A DNA stretch of 6,189 nt from an uncultured Bacilli bacterium (GCA_947595415.1 CANQER010000060.1:1-6189); one strand, 5' to 3'. Shown: positions 1-6,189, numbered from the stretch's first letter. Numbers and translations: made by a program. The notes: generated by a model from the letters alone, not told the origin.

Positions 1-468
1 ATGTATTATGGTAGATGGAATGAATGCATTGATACCCTAATAAAACACCTAAATCTACCTACAGCAACTTGGAAAGATGAAAGATCAGCTTCAATGCGTT
101 TCATCGCCAGAAGTTATATCAAACTAAATCGTTTTGATGAAGCTAGAATGTGGTTAGATAAAGCAATAAATGAAACACCATATCTAAGAGATCCTTATGT
201 AGAAAAAGCCTTATTAGAATACTCTTTTGAAAATTGGGAAGAAGTTAAAACAAATTGTTTAAAAGCATTACAAATTAAAACTCATCAAAAAACTTATATC
301 AATGAAACTTTTAGTTGGGATCATACAATATACGATTTATTATCACTTAGTTACTACTATACAAACGATATCAAAAATGCTTACAAATATATCCAATTTG
401 CCCTTGATTTGGCTCCTAATAACGAAAGATTAAAACAAAACAAAAATATCATATTAGAAAAGATGTAA
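1..468 (+). CDS. Family 2 glycosyltransferase with TPR repeats, C-terminal part (5' partial)
   Basis: This is the 155-residue C-terminal end of what is probably a family 2 (GT-A fold) glycosyltransferase with a tetratricopeptide tail. The catalytic domain lies off the left edge. What is visible is helical TPR-like sequence: a segment with the family-typical WKDERSASMRFIARSY stretch (residues 24-39), a repeat at about 28-60 (FDEARMWLDKAINETPYLRDPY), a second at about 61-94, and a third at about 106-140 (YYTNDIKNAYKYIQFALDLAPN). The ATG at base 1 is probably an internal Met: the open frame runs to the edge, no ribosome binding site can be seen, and the preserved part starts inside a helix. Such proteins transfer sugars at the cytoplasmic side of the membrane, with the TPR tail serving in protein binding or oligomerisation. 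The substrate cannot be told from this piece. An independent TPR protein is the alternative, but the WKDER block favours the glycosyltransferase family from memory of homologues. The gene converges on the ABC transporter gene. Confidence 0.72.
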   Translation: MYYGRWNECIDTLIKHLNLPTATWKDERSASMRFIARSYIKLNRFDEARMWLDKAINETPYLRDPYVEKALLEYSFENWEEVKTNCLKALQIKTHQKTYINETFSWDHTIYDLLSLSYYYTNDIKNAYKYIQFALDLAPNNERLKQNKNIILEKM

Positions 469-486
469 TCAACTTACATCTTTTTT
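458..486 (+). terminator. Rho-independent terminator between convergent genes, probably bidirectional
   Basis: An 11-bp perfect inverted repeat (AAAAGATGTAA at 458-468, TTACATCTTTT at 474-484) encloses a 5-base loop and runs into a T tract (481-486) on the + strand. The TAA stop of the glycosyltransferase gene (466-468) is part of the left arm. On the minus strand the same stem follows the ABC gene's stop (485-487) directly and ends in only four T residues, so termination in that direction is probably weaker. The stem is AT-rich, with three G-C pairs, so its strength is moderate. Confidence 0.75.
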
Positions 487-2875
487 ATCTTTTCATATCC
501 CCTATTTTTTTTAGAACCCAAAAGTAGTATATAACAAAACATATTAACATAAACAAAATCAAGAAAAACATAATATTAAACTTAAAAACAATTATATTAT
601 ATCCTAGTTTAACTAACATATTTTTAATCAAGAATATCAATAAAATTCCAAGAATCAAAGATATTATCATACTACCAAAAATAGATACTAAAAATGGAAT
701 ACTAACATCACTATTACTAACACCCATTGTTTTAAGAACATTTATATCTTTTTTCTTATCATTTATATAATATTTAATATACTTAAAATAACTTACAATC
801 GTTAACAAGAAAAGAACTACACTTACTATAAGAACTGGGATTTTAATAATATCTATAAACTCTAAATTCCTTAAAATATCCTTACTATATAAAGTTTCAG
901 ATACAAGATTAGAATTTCTAACTGGATAATTATTAAACTGCGTATATAAATCTTTTTCTTCATCAATTTTTTTATACAACCCCATAACTTCTACTTCATT
1001 CATAAGGAAATTATCCAAATTACCTTTCGCAAAATAAACAGTACTTGTTTTTTCAAAATCAATTTCATCATTATAGTAAATACCTTTTACTATATATTCA
1101 TTAGTTTTATTAACCTTAGTTTTCTTATTAGAAATATTTATATTAATCTTACTTCCAACAATACCTAAATTATCAATATAAGCTTTTAAATAATCTGGAA
1201 TATCTTCTTTTTTAACCTTTTTTAGGTCTTCCTCTAGTTTTTTATCACTAAGTTCATTTAAAAAATTAACATCTAAAACTACTTCATTACCAACTAAAGA
1301 TACTGGTTCAAGACTATTATATACTTTAATACTATCCCCATAAGAACCACTTACAAAAACTGATTTTTCACTATTTTTAACTAATATTGTTCCATCTTCT
1401 TCACTAGTAATATTAGGTTTTAAATCTAAATTGTCTATAAAACTTTTATTTACATATACTTTACTTTTATAATAATCAGTCCATTTATTAAGTTCTTTTA
1501 CTAATTTTTTATCATCTTTATTTAACTGTTCCTTAGTAAGATTTTTTAAACCTTCAAAATTAGTTAAATTATAATTTATAATACCTACTATTTTAACCTC
1601 ACCAATTTTATCAATAGTAATTAAACCATCATTTTCAACAATATCTTCATAAGTTTTAGGTTTAAATTCCTCTTTAGTATCATTTTGAATACCAAATTTA
1701 ATAATATGATCAGCTAAATAATTAGATATTACAATTTCATTTTCCTTACTAGGAAATCTTCCAATAACATTTTCATCTAACAAATCATCAAATTTATCTA
1801 GCGCAATAAACTCTAAATCAAATGAATAAGGACTATAATATACATTTACACTACTAGCATCCCCTATATTAAATATAATCCCTACCTTACTTCCATCTTG
1901 ATATATATTATATCCTTTATAAAAGTTAGTAATTTCAGTATCCTTAAAAGGAACTATATTATCATTAATTTTTTTTCTTACAGTTACTAAATACTTATTA
2001 TTACTACTCATCAAATTAACATGATCACTAATAGCATCATAGTTAAACAACGACAAACCTATTCCAAAAATAGTAAACATCAATAAACTTATAAATGTAA
2101 GTTTAAATATTTTATTTTTATGAAACCTTTTAAAAATCCCAAATATTTCTTTAAAAGGAAGTCTTCCTTTAACTGGTAAGAAATTTCTATCTTCGATATA
2201 GACAATATGATCTTTTTCCCTACTTACATTATCAGTTACTCGACCATTTTTAAATCTAATTACTCTATCTGCATATTTTCTTGCGATTTCATCATCCTCA
2301 GTTGCGATAATAACTAAACGATGTTTAGATATTTTTTTTAAAATTTCCAAAATAATTCGACTACTTTTACTATCTAGATCACTTGTAGGATCATCAGCTA
2401 AAACAATTAAAGGATCTTTTACTAACGTCCTACCAATTGCGAGAAGTTGTTTTTGGGAATTAGATAGATCACCTACTTTTGAAGATGCCACATCTTTTAA
2501 AGCAAGTCTTTGTAGTAATTTATCAATACGAGGTTTTTCAATATCTTTTTGTTGAAGTTTTAAAGCAAGTTCAATATTTTCTAAAACAGTCATATCCTCT
2601 ATTAAATTGTTGTCTTTAAAAATATATGAAACATAAGTATTTCTAAAAGCATCAACATCTTTTTTATGAAGTTCTTGATTATCTTTACCAAGAAAAGTTA
2701 TAGTTCCTGTATAATTAGTATCTAACCCCCCTAAAATATTTAGAAAAGTTGTTTTACCACTATCTTTTTTACCAATTACGAAAACAAGGCCACGATCTTC
2801 AAAATTAAGAGTGACATTTTTAATACTTTCACTACCTTTTTTGTATTTTTTAGAAACATTTTTAAGTTCTATCAT
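485..2875 (-). CDS. MacB-type ABC transporter: degenerate ATP-binding domain fused to FtsX-like permease
   Basis: A 796-residue fusion with the MacB layout. Residues 1-225 form an ABC ATPase domain. Then come TM1 (about 256-277), a large extracytoplasmic region (about 280-675), TM2 (677-698), a cytoplasmic coupling loop with the FtsX/MacB-like pattern DINVLKTMGVSNSDV (710-724), TM3 (725-750) and TM4 (766-787). The family couples ATP use on the cytoplasmic side to mechanical movement of the outer domain, for peptide or antibiotic efflux, cell-envelope signalling or lipoprotein work. Y11 (A-loop) and Walker A GKKDSGKTT (35-43) are intact. Q-loop Gln is K87, the signature reads LSNSQ (137-141), the catalytic Glu after Walker B D161 is D162, and the switch His is E193 (ATEDD). 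The domain probably binds ATP but hydrolyses poorly or not at all. The frame is open throughout, so this is not an ordinary pseudogene. The ATG start is supported by AGAGGG (2882-2887) six bases upstream. No partner ATPase is encoded in the window, and the substrate is unknown. Confidence 0.88.
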   Translation of the reverse strand: MIELKNVSKKYKKGSESIKNVTLNFEDRGLVFVIGKKDSGKTTFLNILGGLDTNYTGTITFLGKDNQELHKKDVDAFRNTYVSYIFKDNNLIEDMTVLENIELALKLQQKDIEKPRIDKLLQRLALKDVASSKVGDLSNSQKQLLAIGRTLVKDPLIVLADDPTSDLDSKSSRIILEILKKISKHRLVIIATEDDEIARKYADRVIRFKNGRVTDNVSREKDHIVYIEDRNFLPVKGRLPFKEIFGIFKRFHKNKIFKLTFISLLMFTIFGIGLSLFNYDAISDHVNLMSSNNKYLVTVRKKINDNIVPFKDTEITNFYKGYNIYQDGSKVGIIFNIGDASSVNVYYSPYSFDLEFIALDKFDDLLDENVIGRFPSKENEIVISNYLADHIIKFGIQNDTKEEFKPKTYEDIVENDGLITIDKIGEVKIVGIINYNLTNFEGLKNLTKEQLNKDDKKLVKELNKWTDYYKSKVYVNKSFIDNLDLKPNITSEEDGTILVKNSEKSVFVSGSYGDSIKVYNSLEPVSLVGNEVVLDVNFLNELSDKKLEEDLKKVKKEDIPDYLKAYIDNLGIVGSKININISNKKTKVNKTNEYIVKGIYYNDEIDFEKTSTVYFAKGNLDNFLMNEVEVMGLYKKIDEEKDLYTQFNNYPVRNSNLVSETLYSKDILRNLEFIDIIKIPVLIVSVVLFLLTIVSYFKYIKYYINDKKKDINVLKTMGVSNSDVSIPFLVSIFGSMIISLILGILLIFLIKNMLVKLGYNIIVFKFNIMFFLILFMLICFVIYYFWVLKKIGDMKR

Positions 2876-2898
2876 AAATCGCCCTCTATTCCTTTAAC

Positions 2899-2926
2899 AT
2901 TATACCATAATTATTAAATAAATCAA
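2899..2926 (-). promoter_or_regulatory. Promoter of the ABC transporter gene, extended -10
   Basis: Reading the minus strand, TTGATT (2926-2921) is followed after 16 bases by a perfect TATAAT (2904-2899) preceded by TGG, giving the extended -10 TGGTATAAT. The TATAAT lies 23 bases upstream of the ABC start codon, leaving room for a short leader that carries the AGAGGG ribosome site. The -35 match is 4 of 6, which the extended -10 can compensate for. The -35 box overlaps the TGA stop of tex (2925-2923). This is a housekeeping-sigma pattern, found by eye only. Confidence 0.65.
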
Positions 2927-5061
2927 TTTTTTACCAAAGACAAAGCAACTTTGTTTTTATCTAAAAATATTTCATCGACATAACAATCAACAATGTCACC
3001 CACATTTACTACATCCATAGGATCTTTAATATATTTATCAGTCAATTTAGAAATATGAGCTAGTCCATCATTCTTAAGACCAATATCAATAAATACCCCA
3101 AATGGCGCAACATTTCTAACAGTTCCTTGAAGTTTCATTCCTACTTTTAAATCCTCTAAATGAAGAATATCATTTCTTAAAATTGGTTTATCCATTAAAT
3201 CACGAGGATCACGATTAGGTGTTATTAATGATTTGACAATATCTTCTAAAGTATAAATATCTGTATTTAGCTTAGTTACATATTCATTAATATCAATATT
3301 TTTTATTTTTTCCTTTAAATCTTCACTACCTAAAGAGTTAATATCTAAATCTAAAAGTTTTAGTAACTTTAAAGTAAGTTCATAACTTTCTGGATGGATA
3401 CTTGTTTGATCTAAAGGATTTTCACCTTCTGTAATTCTAAGAAATCCAATTGCTTGCTCGTAAGTTTTATCACTTAGAATATTTTTCTTAACTTCATTTC
3501 TACTATTAATACGTCCTTTACTTTCACGATAACTAATAATTTTATCTATATTTTTTTTAGTTAAACCAGATACATATTTGAGTAGAAAACTACTTGCTGT
3601 ATTAATATTTACTCCAACTTGATTGACAACCTTACTAACAACAAAATCCAAACTTTCAGAAAGACGTTTACCAGCTATATCATGTTGATATAAACCTACC
3701 CCTATACTTTCTGGATCTATTTTAACAAGTTCTGATAAAGGATCTTGTAATCTTCTTCCAATACTTATTGCACTTCTTTCTTCAACATGTAAATCAGGAA
3801 ATTCCATAATAGCTTGTTTACTAGCTGAATAAACAGAAGCTCCTGCTTCAGATACAATTATATATTCAACTTTTCTTTTACTTTCTTTTATAACATCAGC
3901 GATAAATGCTTCACTTTCCCTAGATGCAGTTCCATTACCAATAGCAATAATATCAATATTATATTTACTAATTAAATCTAAAACTACTTTTTTAGCTTCA
4001 TCATATTTGTTGTGAGGTTGGTGAGGATAGATTACTTTTATATCTAATTTCTTTCCAGTTTTATCAATAACAGCTAATTTACATCCAGTTCTATAAGCAG
4101 GATCTAACCCTAATACCATTTTTTCTTTCATTGGAGGAGTTAAAAGTAATTTTTCTAAATTCTTTCCAAAGTTGTCAATCGCAACTTCTTCTGCTTTTTT
4201 AGTAATATCACTTCTAATTTCTCTTTCAATTGATGGAAAAATTAGTCTTTTATAACTATCTAATATAGCATCATTTACAATATCACATACAAAAGAATCT
4301 TTATTTTTAATAATTCTATTTTCTAAATAGTTTAAGATATGATCTTTATCTACCTTGATATTTACACTTATAACATCTTCCTTTTCTGCCCTATTGATAG
4401 CTAAAATACGATGAGGTTTTATATATTTTACCATTTCTGTATAATCATAATACATTTCGTATGTTTTACTTAAATCGTTGTTATTTTTTTTAACTTTACA
4501 CTCAATATTTCCAAATCTATATATATTATTTCTTATGTATTTACGATAACTTGCATTATCACTAATCCATTCAGCTATAATATATTTAGCTCCCATAATA
4601 GCTTCATCCTTAGTTTTTACCTTATCGTTTAAATAATCTTTAACCAAAGTTTCAATATCACCTTTAGTAGGAAAAGCCATTATTTTTTTAGCTAAAGGTT
4701 CTAAACCATTTTTTATAGCTTCTGTTGCTTTGGTTTTTCTTTTTTCTTTATAAGGTCTATATATATCTTCTACTTCAACTAGTTTACTACAATTTAAAAT
4801 TTGATTTTTAATCTCATCAGTAAGTAAACCTTTCTCATCAATTAATCTAATTATATCTTCTTTTCTTTTTTGAAGGTTTACTTGATAAGTATAATATTCG
4901 TTTATTTGTCTTATTTCTTCTTCATCTAAAGAACCAGTTACTTCTTTTCGATATCTAGCAATAAAAGGTATAGTATTACCTTCTTCTAATAGTTTTAAAG
5001 TAGCTTTTATTCTATTTTCATTTATTTTTAAATCATCACTTATTTTTTTTACAATATCCAT
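2923..5061 (-). CDS. tex: Tex / YhgF-family RNA-binding transcription accessory protein
   Basis: A full-length Tex-family protein (712 residues from the ATG). These are cytoplasmic nucleic-acid-binding proteins related to eukaryotic Spt6, linked to transcription and RNA turnover or quality control. Visible domains are: the Tex N-terminal helical region with GNTIPFIARYRKEVTGSLDE (28-47) and DIYRPYKEKRKTKA (99-112); a YqgF/RuvC-like domain opening with GLDPAYRTGCK (from 318) and including GNGTASRE (375-382) and VSEAGASVYSAS (403-414); the conserved RRLQDPLSELVKIDPE and GLYQHD segments (436-461); a helix-hairpin-helix region from NTAS (487-490) to EQAIGFLRI (535-543); the NRDPRD linker (616-621); and a C-terminal S1 domain (about 638-708, GTVRNVAPFGVFIDIG). 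The second hairpin is degenerate (see findings). I chose the ATG at 5061-5059, one base after the miaA stop, because it gives the usual MDI-type start. An in-frame GTG at 5070-5068, overlapping miaA by eight bases, would add three residues. A weak AGAAAG lies about 11 bases before the ATG and only two before the GTG. The stop is TGA. Confidence 0.95.
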   Translation of the reverse strand: MDIVKKISDDLKINENRIKATLKLLEEGNTIPFIARYRKEVTGSLDEEEIRQINEYYTYQVNLQKRKEDIIRLIDEKGLLTDEIKNQILNCSKLVEVEDIYRPYKEKRKTKATEAIKNGLEPLAKKIMAFPTKGDIETLVKDYLNDKVKTKDEAIMGAKYIIAEWISDNASYRKYIRNNIYRFGNIECKVKKNNNDLSKTYEMYYDYTEMVKYIKPHRILAINRAEKEDVISVNIKVDKDHILNYLENRIIKNKDSFVCDIVNDAILDSYKRLIFPSIEREIRSDITKKAEEVAIDNFGKNLEKLLLTPPMKEKMVLGLDPAYRTGCKLAVIDKTGKKLDIKVIYPHQPHNKYDEAKKVVLDLISKYNIDIIAIGNGTASRESEAFIADVIKESKRKVEYIIVSEAGASVYSASKQAIMEFPDLHVEERSAISIGRRLQDPLSELVKIDPESIGVGLYQHDIAGKRLSESLDFVVSKVVNQVGVNINTASSFLLKYVSGLTKKNIDKIISYRESKGRINSRNEVKKNILSDKTYEQAIGFLRITEGENPLDQTSIHPESYELTLKLLKLLDLDINSLGSEDLKEKIKNIDINEYVTKLNTDIYTLEDIVKSLITPNRDPRDLMDKPILRNDILHLEDLKVGMKLQGTVRNVAPFGVFIDIGLKNDGLAHISKLTDKYIKDPMDVVNVGDIVDCYVDEIFLDKNKVALSLVKN

Positions 5062-5062
5062 T

Positions 5063-5947
5063 TTAGTCACAACTTTCTATATAATTTAATACATCTTTTA
5101 TAGTATTATTAAAACAATCATAATCTGTTTTAAACCATTTTATATCCATTTGATTATTAAACCAAGTATACTGTTTTTTAGCATACCTTCGACTTTTGGT
5201 TTTAATATCACTTATACATTCATCTAAAGATTTGGTGTTATTAAAAAACAAAAATAGTTCTTTATAACCAATAGGAGTCATTACTGCTTTTGTTTTTATA
5301 TTGTCTTTATATAAATCATAAGCTTCTTTTAATAATCCATTTTCTAACATTTTATCAACTCGTTTATTTATTATATCATATAAGGTATTTCTATCTGTAG
5401 TAAGTCCTATAAAAATAGTATCATACAATAACTTATTATTTTTAGGTTTCCTACTCATAGGTTTTTTAGTATTTTGAAAGTAATCTAAAGATCTAATTAT
5501 TCTTATACGATTATTTTTATCGATTTTGGTATTAGGATCTACTTTGATTAAAAGGTCATATAATTCACTAGTAGAATAACTATCATAATTACTATGTATA
5601 TTATTATAAGTAAAATCATAATCATAAAGACCTGCTTTAATATATAAACCAGTTCCTCCTACTAAAATAGGGGTTTTATTACGTTTTAAAATTTCAGCTA
5701 TTTTTTTTCTTACATCTTTTTGATAGTCATAAACACTATAATCTTCATAAATAGTTTTTATATCAAATAAATGATGAGATATTCCTTCTTTTTCCTCTTC
5801 TTTTATTTTAGCAGTAGCAATATCTAAGTTTTTATATACTTGGGTACTATCAGCATTTATAATTTCCCCATTTAATTTTTTAGCTATTTCAATACTTAGT
5901 TTAGTTTTCCCTACTCCAGTAGGACCTGTAATAACAATTATTTTCAC
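5063..5947 (-). CDS. miaA: tRNA dimethylallyltransferase (tRNA A37 isopentenyltransferase) MiaA
   Basis: This enzyme transfers the dimethylallyl group of dimethylallyl diphosphate to N6 of A37 in tRNAs reading codons that start with U, giving i6A37; MiaB commonly methylthiolates it afterwards. At 294 residues it is slightly short for the family (about 300-315). Motifs in order: P-loop GPTGVGKT (8-15), DSTQVYKNLDIATAK (33-47) with the catalytic-type Asp33, HHLFDI (58-63), GGTGLYIKAG (97-106), NNRIRIIRSLDYF (145-157), PIGYKE (225-230) and SRRYAKKQYTWF (252-263), the tRNA-binding/catalytic block. The insertion region between GLYDYDF and ELYDLL (about 106-132) is compact and the usual IHPND block reads KIDKN. 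The start is GTG: no upstream in-frame alternative fits, the P-loop sits just downstream, and AGGTGAT lies immediately before it. The gene begins eight bases after queA and ends against tex, so the three are almost certainly co-transcribed and coupled. Confidence 0.96.
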   Translation of the reverse strand: MKIIVITGPTGVGKTKLSIEIAKKLNGEIINADSTQVYKNLDIATAKIKEEEKEGISHHLFDIKTIYEDYSVYDYQKDVRKKIAEILKRNKTPILVGGTGLYIKAGLYDYDFTYNNIHSNYDSYSTSELYDLLIKVDPNTKIDKNNRIRIIRSLDYFQNTKKPMSRKPKNNKLLYDTIFIGLTTDRNTLYDIINKRVDKMLENGLLKEAYDLYKDNIKTKAVMTPIGYKELFLFFNNTKSLDECISDIKTKSRRYAKKQYTWFNNQMDIKWFKTDYDCFNNTIKDVLNYIESCD

Positions 5948-5950
5948 TTT

Positions 5951-5957
5951 ATCACCT
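5951..5957 (-). promoter_or_regulatory. Ribosome binding site of miaA overlapping the queA stop codon
   Basis: On the minus strand the bases read AAATAGGTGATAAAGTG. AGGTGAT matches the 3' part of the Shine-Dalgarno consensus AGGAGGTGATC and sits three bases before the GTG start, normal spacing for a site shifted toward the 3' part of the consensus. Its first two bases are the last two of the queA stop codon TAG (5958-5956). This fixes the GTG as the miaA start and implies that ribosomes finishing queA reinitiate on miaA. Confidence 0.8.
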
Positions 5958-6189
5958 ATTTTATAAACATACTATCACCAAATGAGAAAAAACGATACTC
6001 TTCTTTAATAGCTTCTTTATATGCATTTAATATAAATTCTTTACTAGCTAAAGCACTTACTAACATAACTAAGGTTGACTTAGGAAGATGAAAATTAGTT
6101 ATCAATCCATCAATTGCTTTAAATTCATAACCAGGATAGATAAATATATCTGTATAACCTTCTGACTTTCTAAATCCCCCATAAGTATT
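5956..6189 (-). CDS. queA: S-adenosylmethionine:tRNA ribosyltransferase-isomerase QueA, C-terminal part
   Basis: The last 77 residues of QueA, cut by the right edge. QueA moves and isomerises the ribosyl part of S-adenosylmethionine onto 7-aminomethyl-7-deazaguanine at position 34 of tRNAs with a GUN anticodon, producing epoxyqueuosine; it acts after Tgt and before QueG/QueH. The translated fragment carries strongly conserved QueA blocks: [13 protein letters not shown] (residues 11-23 of the fragment), [20 protein letters not shown] (29-48), [20 protein letters not shown] (53-72) and the typical MFIK end, then TAG. The catalytic N-terminal and central parts are outside the window. It is the first visible gene of the queA-miaA-tex run, so that operon's promoter must lie at or beyond the right edge. 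Confidence 0.96.
   Translation of the reverse strand, partial: NTYGGFRKSEGYTDIFIYPGYEFKAIDGLITNFHLPKSTLVMLVSALASKEFILNAYKEAIKEEYRFFSFGDSMFIK

Noticed and set aside
1..468. A complete small TPR protein starting at base 1.
   Set aside because: The frame is open to the edge with no visible ribosome site, and the sequence resembles the C-terminal tail of glycosyltransferases, so a truncated gene is more likely.
485..2875. The ABC gene as a pseudogene because of its degenerate motifs.
   Set aside because: The frame is open for 796 codons, the start has a good ribosome site and promoter, Walker A is intact and the permease has all four membrane segments and the coupling loop.
2899..2911. A 5-bp dyad (ATTAT, 3-base gap, ATAAT) overlapping the -10 box of the ABC promoter, as a possible operator.
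   Set aside because: The arms are only A/T and five bases long, expected by chance in such AT-rich DNA, and the symmetry breaks immediately outside.
2923..2925. TGA read as tryptophan (Mycoplasma-type code).
   Set aside because: All tryptophans in the genes use TGG, and Tex ends where the family usually ends; reading through would add only three residues before TAA.
1..6189. CRISPR arrays, insertion sequences, phage or defence genes, tRNA or riboswitch structures.
   Set aside because: No regularly spaced repeats, transposase motifs, tRNA-like cloverleaf or long structured leader was seen; nearly all bases are in recognised genes.

Overview
The window is AT-rich bacterial DNA carrying two convergent transcription units. 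Every tryptophan codon in the genes is TGG, and the tex gene ends at TGA, so the standard bacterial code applies rather than the Mycoplasma/Spiroplasma code. The base composition, lysine/asparagine/isoleucine-rich proteins, strong Shine-Dalgarno sites and gene families point to a low-GC Firmicute of the Bacilli, perhaps an uncultured Erysipelotrichia/RF39- or Acholeplasma-like lineage. That placement is an inference from composition and family resemblance, not from a marker gene.

Layout: on the + strand, bases 1-468 hold the C-terminal, TPR-bearing end of a family 2 glycosyltransferase cut by the left edge. Its stop codon lies inside the stem of a terminator hairpin (458-486) that also faces the oncoming minus-strand unit. 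Everything else is on the minus strand, in transcription order queA (3' end only, 6189-5956), miaA (5947-5063), tex (5061-2923) and a 796-residue ABC transporter fusion (2875-485). The queA/miaA/tex junctions are almost gapless, so these three form a translationally coupled operon. The ABC gene follows tex after about 47 bases and has its own promoter with an extended -10, whose -35 box overlaps the tex stop codon. No terminator separates it from tex, so it may also receive read-through.

Biology: queA and miaA modify the anticodon loop (queuosine precursor at position 34 and isopentenyl-A at position 37), and tex encodes an S1-domain RNA-binding factor. The operon is therefore an RNA/translation housekeeping cluster. 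The ABC gene is a MacB-type fusion of an N-terminal nucleotide-binding domain and a four-helix FtsX-like permease.

The most unusual thing here is that ABC protein. Its ATP-binding motifs (A-loop tyrosine, Walker A) are intact, but all four motifs needed for hydrolysis or composite-site closure differ from consensus: Q-loop Gln to Lys, signature LSGGQ to LSNSQ, Walker B Glu to Asp, and switch His to Glu. The reading frame and the entire membrane part are intact. This looks like a retained, hydrolysis-impaired MacB-like protein rather than a decaying gene. I see no CRISPR array, insertion sequence, phage gene or RNA gene. Apart from that protein the region is ordinary chromosome.
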